Virus record (IMG/VR): IMGVR_UViG_3300042946_000366
Coordinates: 1 to 24,396 of that record
Reading direction: 5' to 3' (one strand)
Length of the DNA: 24,396 bases
Source of the DNA: a virus
Position numbers and translations under genes: made by a program. Under the pieces are notes generated by a model that had not been told where the DNA came from, searched no databases, and saw only the letters and a list, made by a program, of their open reading frames with translations. Position 1 is the first letter of the stretch, and each line of letters starts with the position of its first letter. Shown one piece after another: positions 7,226 through 13,318 of this stretch.

Positions 7226-7358
7226 AGGCATCGCTGCGCGATAGCCTGCAATGTGTATCAGTGTCTAATGGTGTTCGCTTCGCTCACACATTTCTTGTAG
7301 TGCACTTCGTGCACCACATCTGTAGTTGGTGGTGTTCCGGTCGCTACGCTCCCGGAAC
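7226..7358 (+). repeat. Cluster of four short hairpins with pyrimidine/purine triloops
   Basis: In 130 bases: ATCGC-TGC-GCGAT (7230-7242); GTGT..GC-TTC-GC..ACAC (7271-7289); GTGCAC-TTC-GTGCAC (7300-7314); and GTTCCGG..GC-TAC-GC..CCGGAAC (7334-7358). The stems differ in sequence but each can close on a three-base loop. No reading frame spans them. Such series occur in structured RNAs, single-strand origins and packaging sites. Confidence 0.7.
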
Positions 7359-7412
7359 TAACGGGGCGAATTAAAGAGTTAAGATGTCTTATATACTTAA
7401 TGCCGCTAGCTA

Positions 7413-7445
7413 TCACCAAAGCCTATGTTTATAGGGGTTTCGTGA
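7413..7445 (+). repeat. AAASCCTAT hairpin repeat, copy B
   Basis: TCAC and GTGA pair on the outside; AAAGCCTAT and ATAGGGGTTT pair on the inside around loop GTTT. Copies B and D share the G/G version of the variable position; A and C share the C/T version. Confidence 0.72.
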
Positions 7446-7502
7446 CATGCACAACATTAGAGACAAAGAGTGTGCGTAAATATTTTATTGCCTGCATCGA
7501 TG

Positions 7503-7537
7503 TGCACCAAACCCTATAAATATAGGTGTTTCGTGCA
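7503..7537 (+). repeat. AAASCCTAT hairpin repeat, copy C
   Basis: TGCAC and GTGCA pair on the outside; AAACCCTAT and ATAGGTGTTT pair on the inside around a four-base loop. The most stable copy. It follows the seventh GCCTGCA core by a few bases. Confidence 0.75.
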
Positions 7538-7635
7538 TGCCTCTTTCTTCTACTGCACAATAGCGGCGAATAACGGATATTTCTAGTCCCAATATATTTA
7601 TACCTAGTGTGTGCGTAATTACAACATCGCATGTT

Positions 7636-7667
7636 CACCAAAGCCTATAAAAATAGGGGTTTCATCA
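7636..7667 (+). repeat. AAASCCTAT hairpin repeat, copy D
   Basis: AAAGCCTAT, loop AAAA, ATAGGGGTTT. The flanking CACC/CATCAC match the family consensus but pair poorly. An AGAGACA copy lies nine bases after it. Confidence 0.7.
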
Positions 7668-7727
7668 CACCTATTAGAGACACGCTTAGTGCACTATTAC
7701 CTATAGTGGACATTGCAGGTAGCTAAT

Positions 7728-7799
7728 ATGCGAGTACGGCGTTTTGCGTTCAAAATGTTTTTTGCGCTAGGGGGGGGCACCCACGGGGGGGGTACCTAA
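7728..7799 (+). CDS. Possible 23-codon ORF through the G tracts
   Basis: ATG 7728 opens a frame starting MRVRRFAFKMFFA and ending in two Gly-Gly-Gly runs encoded by the two G8 tracts, stopping at TAA 7797. A weak GCAGGT lies upstream. The basic/aromatic start could be a membrane-active peptide, but this length is common by chance. The same bases also form the G-tract element. Weakly supported. Confidence 0.15.
   Translation: MRVRRFAFKMFFALGGGTHGGGT
7770..7792 (+). other. G8-CACCCAC-G8 element (possible G-quadruplex or cos/pac-like site)
   Basis: Two runs of exactly eight G flank CACCCAC, preceded by a TTTTGCG-rich stretch. Each run can supply two G3 tracts, giving a valid intramolecular quadruplex pattern with loops of 2, 7 and 2. 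It lies about 750 bases after terL in the gene-poor region. Function is inference; run lengths should be confirmed because homopolymers are error-prone. Confidence 0.5.
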
Positions 7800-7803
7800 A
7801 ATT

Positions 7804-7891
7804 TACAGGACAAAAAAATGACACCCTCTTCACAAAACCTTCACACGCATATATGTGTGAGCCTACACTATGTGATTAGTTTTGTCCAGTA
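7804..7891. repeat. 12-bp inverted repeat around a palindrome; possible end signal for the - strand operon
   Basis: TACAGGACAAAA (7804-7815) and TTTTGTCCAGTA (7880-7891) are inverted copies with one mismatch. Between them lies TCACAC..GTGTGA (7841-7860), a hairpin with an eight-base loop. On the - strand it follows the 52-codon gene and is trailed by GGTTTTG and later a T7 run, so it may act as a weak terminator for the methyltransferase transcript. Confidence 0.4.
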
Positions 7892-8034
7892 TGTTTCTCA
7901 GACTGAGATATAGAAGGGGGAAGCTCTAGTATAAATTTATACAGTACAAGTGCGTCTTGTAGTTGTATGTATGGTTTAGAGGCCTTGAACGCAATTTCAA
8001 TGCGTTCTAAGGCCTCTCTTAGGCGTTCGTCCAT
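7876..8034 (-). CDS. 52-residue helical protein coupled to the methyltransferase
   Basis: On the - strand, ATG at 8034 lies one base after the methyltransferase TAA, with AAAGGA overlapping the end of that gene as ribosome binding site. The frame runs 52 codons to a TAA at 7876-7878. The protein starts MDERLREALERIEIAFKA, an amphipathic helix, continues with LQDALVLYKFILELP and ends polar. No known motif. The position suggests translational coupling and a linked role, for instance a partner or regulator of the methyltransferase, but this is only inferred from position. Confidence 0.6.
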   Translation of the reverse strand: MDERLREALERIEIAFKASKPYIQLQDALVLYKFILELPPSISQSEKHTGQN

Positions 8035-8035
8035 A

Positions 8036-9280
8036 TTAGTCCTTTAGTTTATTTATGCGTTCGCCAATCCAGCGCATCACAGGCACAGCCATAGAATTAC
8101 CTAGGGCTTTGTACCTGGGTGCATCTGGACATAGTTCAGCAGGTTTGTTCTTCCACGCAATAGATGTGTAGTCATCAGGAAATCCTTGTAACCTTTCACA
8201 TTCACGAGGTGTAAGTCTTCTAACAGCCGTATTTCTAATTAGCACATTTTCGCCGCCATTATTTCTACCTTGGGCAAATGCAATATCCGAAACACATGGA
8301 TCTTGTGTGCCATGCACAATGTGTGCCACCGCAGTTCGGTTATCTCCCATAACCCCCCTTAGTGTACCTGTTAACTCCGGTATAAATCGGCTAGGATCAC
8401 CTTCTCTAACTGCGATGCCGGGTTCAAAAGATATAGCAGCTAAAGGCGTGTTACCACAAACAAAAGCACAGTTACGAGTAGTTAAATGTGCAGTAGAACT
8501 TTCTTGAGGATTATGGTGATTAGCCATGTCGTAGGTTGTAATTAGCTTACCTTCATGTGCGTACTGATCACTAACCCCCTTAGGCCCATCAGCAGCAGCT
8601 AGTGCACCTGTAATTGGTTCACAGTATTCAATCTTATACGCACCATCACTTATTTGGATGTGGTCAATACCACGCTCTCCAAAGCCACCTGTAATAGTTC
8701 CGGTAACTTCTTTCCTCTTGTCTCTGCACGGCGGAGTATCCCTGCGCACGCTTTCGGACTCAAATAGTACCTTTTGTGCACTTTTTCTGTCTCCAAGACA
8801 TCCGACAACAAACACACGCTTGCGTCTTTGGGCCAATCCGAACCACTGAGCGTCCAACACACGGTAGGCCCACCCATACCCCATGTTCCCCAACGCTGTG
8901 ATGAAGGTAGAAAAATCTCTTCCTCTGTTAGATGACAACACACCGGGGACATTTTCCCAGATAGTCCACTTAGGCCGTCTACTTTCAAGGATTCTAAGGT
9001 AGGTAAGCATGATGTTACCTCTAGGGTCTTCGAGTCCTTTTCTAAGTCCTGCGATTGAGAAAGATTGGCAAGGTGTTCCTCCGACCAAAAGGTTGATTGG
9101 TGGTAGTTTCCATTTCTTGTGGTCATTAATATCTCCGTAGTTTTTAACTTTAGGGTAGTGGTGTTTTAAAACCGCACATGGAAAAGGTTCTATTTCGGAA
9201 AAACCTGCGGGTTGCCACCCTAGGTTTTCCCAAGCACAAGTTGCTGCTTCAATTCCAGAACAAACAGATAAATACTGCAT
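8036..9280 (-). CDS. dcm: DNA (cytosine-5-)-methyltransferase
   Basis: 414 residues on the - strand; AAGGGG precedes its ATG. Conserved C5-methyltransferase motifs in order: SVCSGIEAATCAWE (I), GGTPCQSFS with catalytic Cys71 (IV), WENVPG (VI), QRRKRVF (VIII), then a roughly 200-residue variable target-recognition region (with TGTITGGFGERG and TGTLRGVMGDN), RRLTPRECERLQGFP (IX) and YKALGNSMAVPV (X). It transfers a methyl group from S-adenosylmethionine to cytosine in a specific site, which I cannot deduce. No endonuclease partner is nearby, so it is probably an orphan enzyme protecting phage DNA from host restriction. Its opposite orientation between terL and portal suggests a later insertion. 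Confidence 0.95.
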   Translation of the reverse strand: MQYLSVCSGIEAATCAWENLGWQPAGFSEIEPFPCAVLKHHYPKVKNYGDINDHKKWKLPPINLLVGGTPCQSFSIAGLRKGLEDPRGNIMLTYLRILESRRPKWTIWENVPGVLSSNRGRDFSTFITALGNMGYGWAYRVLDAQWFGLAQRRKRVFVVGCLGDRKSAQKVLFESESVRRDTPPCRDKRKEVTGTITGGFGERGIDHIQISDGAYKIEYCEPITGALAAADGPKGVSDQYAHEGKLITTYDMANHHNPQESSTAHLTTRNCAFVCGNTPLAAISFEPGIAVREGDPSRFIPELTGTLRGVMGDNRTAVAHIVHGTQDPCVSDIAFAQGRNNGGENVLIRNTAVRRLTPRECERLQGFPDDYTSIAWKNKPAELCPDAPRYKALGNSMAVPVMRWIGERINKLKD

Positions 9281-9299
9281 AAAACCCCTTATTTTAATG

Positions 9300-9328
9300 G
9301 TTATACAGTATAATCTATATTGCTACAA
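9300..9328 (-). promoter_or_regulatory. Candidate promoter for the methyltransferase operon
   Basis: Read on the - strand: TTGTAG (9323-9328), 17-base spacer, TATAAC (9300-9305), about 20 bases before the dcm start codon. Reasonable sigma70 match in a short divergent AT-rich intergenic stretch. Confidence 0.45.
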
Positions 9329-9366
9329 TGTGTATAGCTAAATTGTATATAGAAGTAGAATTAATC

Positions 9367-9394
9367 TTGACTAATAAAATACTAATGTTATCTT
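9367..9394 (+). promoter_or_regulatory. Candidate promoter for the ASCH/portal late operon
   Basis: TTGACT (9367-9372), 16-base spacer, TATCTT (9389-9394). It is divergent from the dcm promoter. Predicted start is about 9400, which would place the whole three-hairpin leader in the mRNA. Confidence 0.55.
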
Positions 9395-9407
9395 AGATAG
9401 ATCCAGA

Positions 9408-9465
9408 AGTCTAGTTCCCCCTAGACTGGGTGCACCCACAAGAGGCCCCCGCTTAACGGCGGGGG
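9408..9465 (+). promoter_or_regulatory. Three-hairpin 5' leader that can mask a ribosome binding site
   Basis: Three consecutive inverted repeats: AGTCTAG-ttcccc-CTAGACT (9408-9427), the palindrome GGGTGCACCC (9428-9437), and CCCCCGC-ttaacg-GCGGGGG (9446-9465). The last GGGGG lies eight bases before ATG 9474 and is the only candidate Shine-Dalgarno sequence, so the third stem would hide it. The C4 loop of the first hairpin could also pair with that G5, giving two alternative folds. There is no T tract, so it is not a standard terminator. This reads as a translational control element or a protein-binding site. Confidence 0.6.
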
Positions 9466-9473
9466 TCCATATT

Positions 9474-9923
9474 ATGCAGGATTCTAATTTACAATTTGTA
9501 CGAAGGAGTGATGGCTCTATCGCTATTACACACGGCATTAATGTAAACGACAAAAGCCAGCCATTCACTGATCAGATATTAAGCGGCGAGAAAACTATTG
9601 AAACTAGAAACTCTAAATCTCTTCACCCATATGTTGGTAGACAAATGGGAATTATTAGAACAGGTAAAGGTAAAGCACATTTAGTTGGGTACGCAACTGT
9701 AGGTGAACCTGTTCACTACGAAGACGAGAAAAGTTTTGATTTAGATTTTGAAAAGCACAGAGTTGGTAAAGATTCTAAACACTACATAGGTAAAGCTAAA
9801 CCTAAAAAGGGAAAACCCGCACCAACAACAAAATGGGGATACCCATTTAACAATGTCTCTTCGATTACGCCAGTTCCAGTTACATCAAGAGGCAATGTTG
9901 CGAGAAAAATAAATAATGGCTAA
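9474..9923 (+). CDS. ASCH/PUA-like domain protein
   Basis: 149 residues. QPFTDQILSGEKTIETRNSK carries the ASCH-type G-x-K-T-x-E-x-R signature (about residues 38-45), followed by HPYVGRQMGIIRTGKGKAHLVGYATVGEP, the beta-barrel strands expected of the fold. A basic Lys/Pro/Gly linker comes next, then KWGYPFNNV. ASCH domains bind nucleic acid or nucleosides; the bacterial YqfB group are N4-acetylcytidine amidohydrolases. What this one does is unknown. ATG 9474 is chosen because no other in-frame ATG precedes the conserved part; its GGGGG site lies in the leader hairpin. It overlaps the portal start by eight bases, so it heads the late operon and is probably translated in step with portal. Confidence 0.62.
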   Translation: MQDSNLQFVRRSDGSIAITHGINVNDKSQPFTDQILSGEKTIETRNSKSLHPYVGRQMGIIRTGKGKAHLVGYATVGEPVHYEDEKSFDLDFEKHRVGKDSKHYIGKAKPKKGKPAPTTKWGYPFNNVSSITPVPVTSRGNVARKINNG

Positions 9924-11391
9924 TGATGATGTAATACCTGATCCATTTGCACAAATACCACAAGAGCGTGGTTACGACTTCCCACAGGCAGAGATGAAGG
10001 AAGGCCGTGTACCTGGAGATGGTGGTCAACCATTACCACACTTCATGACATTTAGTCAGGTCGTAAATTGGGCCTCACGCACATACCGTTACACATTTGA
10101 CGAAGCACTAAGACACAGTGCTAAAAACACCCTTGCGATGCGGCGTGACCCTGTGATTATGGAATGTATACGGTCTAGACAGATGCCTACCTCGCAACTA
10201 GGTTGGCATTTAGAGCCACAAAACCCAGAAGATACTGCACAAACAGAAGCAGCTAAAGAACTAACCGACATAATCAAACAAACTCCAAGATTACAGCAAT
10301 TAATGATGCACCTGTTAGAAGCTATGTTCTATGGCAGGTACGCCGTTCAGCTTAATTACGAGTGGGATTTCACCACAAAGAAACGCCGTATGTTGGTTAA
10401 GGATTTTAAACCTATCAACGGTGATAAACTTGTATTCCGGTATTCAGGCCAAGCTGGAATCCTAGTGCACGCTACTTTTGACGGTAGTTGGGCTATTACA
10501 GACCGTGGAAGAGCACACTTCTTCACACCTGATGAGCGCGAACAAATAATAATCCACAAACACGAACCAGAAGACGCAGATTTCTATGAGGGGGAATTAG
10601 CTGGTGGTATTCATGGCGTAGGCATCCGCAGTAAGATTTATTGGTTGTGGTATCTTCGCTCACAAGTACTCACATTCTTAATGGACTACCTAGAAAGAAT
10701 CGGCGCGGGCGGACTCACAGTGTATTACTTTGAGGCGGGTAACCCACAATCACTAGCAGAAGTTAAACAGTGTGCCGAAGAGCAAATGCGAAACAACACA
10801 ATTCTATTCCCTAGATACCGTGACAACTCAACTGCGGGTCCTGGGATCGAAAGAATCGACCCATCCCCCGCTGGCGCACAGCTATTGTACGACCTTATTA
10901 CGGCTTATTTTGATCAACAGATTAGAAGGTTTATAAAAGGTGCGGATGACAATGAAATGACCTCAGGAGAGGCACAGGAGATCGGCGATACGCACTCTAG
11001 GATGGTGCGATATGACGCGCTAAATCTACAAGACACACTTACAGAAGAACTTGTTGCGGTTCTTCAAAAATATAACTTCCCCGGACTACCGCAGATACGC
11101 TGGGTATTCGACATTGATAAGCCTAATGCAGGGGAAACCCTACAAGCAGCACAGGCGTTCTACCAGATGGGTGGAACACTCGATGAAGATGAACTTAGGG
11201 CTATTCTAGGCTTGAGCCGACCACAACCAGGTCATGCGATATTAGCACAAAATATGCCACTAAACCCGTCCACAATGGGAAGTCAGCCAACAGGTGTGCC
11301 AACACAAGGGCAACCAGGGCCTGTGCCTGAACAAGGTGCAGAAGCGACTCAAAATCCTACACCGGACGGGGCACAAGGCGCGGGGGCATAA
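9916..11391 (+). CDS. Portal protein (Mu gp29/DUF935-like)
   Basis: 491 residues, the usual size for DUF935 portals. N-terminal region: FSQVVNWASRTYRYTFDEAL. Core: MRRDPVIMECIRSRQM with LGWHLEPQ, then LMMHLLEAMFYGRYAVQLNYEW, VKDFKPINGDKLVFR, IIHKHEPEDADFYEG, YWLWYLRSQVLTFLMDYLERIGAGG and QIRRFIKGADDNEMTSGEAQ. The C-terminal tail is Pro/Gln/Gly-rich. Portals form the dodecameric ring at one head vertex through which DNA enters and leaves. The start overlaps the ASCH gene by eight bases with only a weak GAGA upstream, suggesting coupled translation. The assignment is secure by sequence pattern and by its place upstream of scaffold and capsid. Confidence 0.9.
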   Translation: MANDDVIPDPFAQIPQERGYDFPQAEMKEGRVPGDGGQPLPHFMTFSQVVNWASRTYRYTFDEALRHSAKNTLAMRRDPVIMECIRSRQMPTSQLGWHLEPQNPEDTAQTEAAKELTDIIKQTPRLQQLMMHLLEAMFYGRYAVQLNYEWDFTTKKRRMLVKDFKPINGDKLVFRYSGQAGILVHATFDGSWAITDRGRAHFFTPDEREQIIIHKHEPEDADFYEGELAGGIHGVGIRSKIYWLWYLRSQVLTFLMDYLERIGAGGLTVYYFEAGNPQSLAEVKQCAEEQMRNNTILFPRYRDNSTAGPGIERIDPSPAGAQLLYDLITAYFDQQIRRFIKGADDNEMTSGEAQEIGDTHSRMVRYDALNLQDTLTEELVAVLQKYNFPGLPQIRWVFDIDKPNAGETLQAAQAFYQMGGTLDEDELRAILGLSRPQPGHAILAQNMPLNPSTMGSQPTGVPTQGQPGPVPEQGAEATQNPTPDGAQGAGA

Positions 11392-11398
11392 AGCCCCC
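11382..11398 (+). other. Perfect GC hairpin over the portal stop codon
   Basis: GGGGGC (11382-11387) and GCCCCC (11393-11398) flank loop ATAAA, which holds the TAA stop. No T run follows, so termination would be weak at best. It may stabilise or process the mRNA between portal and the next gene. Confidence 0.5.
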
Positions 11399-11456
11399 TG
11401 CCCTTGTGTGTAATTTTAATGTTTCGTGTTCTATTTACAACCTTAGGAGTTTTGCA

Positions 11457-11783
11457 ATGGAAGAGTCTAAGAAGGACAAGTACAAAAAGTTTCAAACTAA
11501 AAAAGACACAAAAGTGCCTAAAAAAGATGATATTCCTGAAAAGGGTGAGACTATTAAAGATCAAGTAAGAAGGACTAAAAATAAAAACTCACAAGCTAGA
11601 GCTTGGAACGACTATACCGCAATGACAGGCAAAGGTAGACCTAGGGATCAATACCAAAGAGCTTTTGGGCCTAAATCTAAAGTACCAAAAATTAAATACG
11701 AAGCAGGTTCAGAACCCTCAGGCACAAACACACATCTACCTAACTGGGGCAAGCGCAAAGACGGATCTTCTGGCCCCTGCTAA
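11457..11783 (+). CDS. Small lysine-rich basic protein, unknown function
   Basis: 108 residues from ATG 11457, chosen because TTAGGAG lies just upstream; an in-frame ATG at 11406 lacks a site and would add an unlikely Cys-rich extension. The N-terminal half is almost all Lys/Asp/Glu/Thr (KKDKYKKFQTKKDTKVPKK) and likely disordered. The second half contains ARAWNDYTAMTGKGRPRDQY and ends THLPNWGKRKDGSSGPC. The high positive charge suggests nucleic acid or capsid contact. Located between portal and a low-complexity gene. Not recognised. Confidence 0.6.
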   Translation: MEESKKDKYKKFQTKKDTKVPKKDDIPEKGETIKDQVRRTKNKNSQARAWNDYTAMTGKGRPRDQYQRAFGPKSKVPKIKYEAGSEPSGTNTHLPNWGKRKDGSSGPC

Positions 11784-11800
11784 CAACTAAGGAAAACACA

Positions 11801-13306
11801 ATGCCACTAAGAGAAAACGGTTTAGGCGTTCCCGGTCAAGCTGCGTCAAATGCACAACACTTACAAAATGTAAGACAACAAGGCGCTAACTACAGAGGCC
11901 AGCAAATATACAACGATCCTACCACACACGCTGGTAGAGAAGCTCAAGCTGCGTGGTTAAAAAATAACCCTATACCTCAACAAAGCATAGACACAGTTTA
12001 CGGAGGCGTAAACTACGGTAATAAGCTACAAAAAGATACTGAGATAGCTGTTGATCAAGAGCAGATTGCACGAGGTGGGCCCGGTACTGGCAATGCAATG
12101 ATTCGCGCAGGTATGCTTGATGCTAATGGGTATAAACTTGGCACTCCAGGTGTTAATACCAGAGACACAAGGTCTGAATCTGCTCAACATGCACAGCACA
12201 ATCAAGTTATGGCAGATATTAAACGAGAGGGTGCTGAAGCAAGAGCTAGGGGGGAACAGTTCCAGCCTAAAGGTGTTAATACAGTTAATCCATCCAATAG
12301 AGTAGATATCTCAGGTGAAAGACGGAAATTAGAAATTAAAAACGGCGAACCTAAATTTTCTAGAGATGAGGGCGGCGTAAACTACGCTGGGCCAAAAAAA
12401 CTACCTGCACCTGTTGCAGCACCTACACCCCCACCTGTTGCACAAGCTACACCTGCACCAACTGAGTATCAATGGAAGTCTGAAAGAGCTAAAAAACTGT
12501 ACGACGATTCGGTTAACAAACCAAATTCAGGATATAACGGAAATGTTGATATGGGTGGTGGCTCATTAGGTGGTGCCGCAGCACAGAGGCCTAAAATATC
12601 TAGCCTACCCGGTGGACAACAAACTACTGCGGAACTCCAAGCATCCGGTCAGATGGCCCCTAGACCCGCTGGTAGATATGGAATGACGGATGAGCAGTGG
12701 TTTAACACACCAGAAGGTCAAAAACAAGCACAGGCGATGAAGGTTACTAGGGATAGAGTCTTAGGCCCTCCTGACTCAGAAGGCAGCTTAGATGTTGAAG
12801 AACAATACCCACCAGCAGGTATACCAGGACCAGACAACCCATTAGGTTTACCTGCACCTGATGTTAACTTTACACCTAAAGCCCCACCAGCAGGCCCTAA
12901 ACCCATATGGAATGACCCAGGGGAACCGCAAAAATTAAATGATGGATACCCTTTAATGCGTGGAGGGGAAGACATTTTAGGTGTTAAACCCCAAGATGCA
13001 AAAATGCCAGCCCCGCCCACCCTTAAACCAAATCCAAGTTTTGCACCTAAACCACAACGCATGCCAATTAGGCCAATTGCCCCCCCATCTTCAGGCCTTA
13101 GAGGTTCAACGACTTCTCCAAAATTTACACCAAGTATAGAGGGTGTAAACAAGATGCCTAAAATCAAGAAGTCTAGCCCTATAACAGACACGATTAAAGC
13201 CTCAAATACGCCTATTCCTGAGGCAAATCCGCCTAAACCGATCCAACAGCCAACTCAACAAAGAAAACCCTTATTTCCACGCCTAGGCGGACGATTACGC
13301 AAATAA
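11801..13306 (+). CDS. Large low-complexity Pro/Gly-rich protein, unknown function
   Basis: 501 residues; AAGGAAAA precedes ATG 11801. The N-terminal 180 residues are Gln/Asn/Gly-rich with repeated short phrases (YGGVNYGNKL, EGGVNYAGPKK; GVNTRDTRSE, GVNTVNPSNR). From about residue 200 it becomes Pro-rich (PAPVAAPTPPPVAQATPAPT; PPAGIPGPDNPLGLPAPD) and ends basic (PLFPRLGGRLRK). One ordered-looking stretch is GRYGMTDEQWFNTPEGQKQ. No signal peptide, membrane helix or enzyme motif. It lies between portal and a giant gene, where head-associated or injected proteins are often encoded. The structural role is inferred from position only. Confidence 0.65.
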   Translation: MPLRENGLGVPGQAASNAQHLQNVRQQGANYRGQQIYNDPTTHAGREAQAAWLKNNPIPQQSIDTVYGGVNYGNKLQKDTEIAVDQEQIARGGPGTGNAMIRAGMLDANGYKLGTPGVNTRDTRSESAQHAQHNQVMADIKREGAEARARGEQFQPKGVNTVNPSNRVDISGERRKLEIKNGEPKFSRDEGGVNYAGPKKLPAPVAAPTPPPVAQATPAPTEYQWKSERAKKLYDDSVNKPNSGYNGNVDMGGGSLGGAAAQRPKISSLPGGQQTTAELQASGQMAPRPAGRYGMTDEQWFNTPEGQKQAQAMKVTRDRVLGPPDSEGSLDVEEQYPPAGIPGPDNPLGLPAPDVNFTPKAPPAGPKPIWNDPGEPQKLNDGYPLMRGGEDILGVKPQDAKMPAPPTLKPNPSFAPKPQRMPIRPIAPPSSGLRGSTTSPKFTPSIEGVNKMPKIKKSSPITDTIKASNTPIPEANPPKPIQQPTQQRKPLFPRLGGRLRK

Positions 13307-13318
13307 AAAGGTGATGTA

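Larger units (their letters stand above)
7015..7496 (+). repeat. GCCTGCA direct-repeat array (iteron-like)
   Basis: TWGCCTGCA occurs seven times in the same orientation, with the GCCTGCA core at 7015, 7064, 7114, 7157, 7203, 7244 and 7490. The first six are spaced 49, 50, 43, 46 and 41 bases apart, so they recur roughly every four to five helical turns. Further cores lie in the end of terL (6816, 6906) and one at 17754, but not elsewhere that I could find. Head-to-tail spacing suggests protein-binding iterons for a packaging or replication protein. Confidence 0.8.

Noticed and set aside
7429-7641. - strand frame of about 70 codons across the repeat region
   Set aside because: It crosses hairpin repeats, has no ribosome binding site and its residue composition looks random.
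7015-7700. CRISPR array
   Set aside because: The repeats are short (7-9 bases) or hairpins of varying loop, spacers are neither uniform nor unique in the CRISPR manner, and no cas gene is present.
8650-9126. 158-codon - strand frame overlapping the methyltransferase
   Set aside because: It overlaps conserved motifs of the real gene in another frame; no start signal.
8036-9280. Complete restriction-modification system
   Set aside because: Only a methyltransferase and a 52-residue protein too small to be a known endonuclease are present.
9446-9465. Rho-independent terminator before the ASCH gene
   Set aside because: The stem is strong but is followed by TCCATATT, not a T tract, and a start codon follows eight bases later.
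11382-11420. Strong intrinsic terminator after portal
   Set aside because: The hairpin is perfect but no T run follows, and the downstream genes have no evident new promoter.
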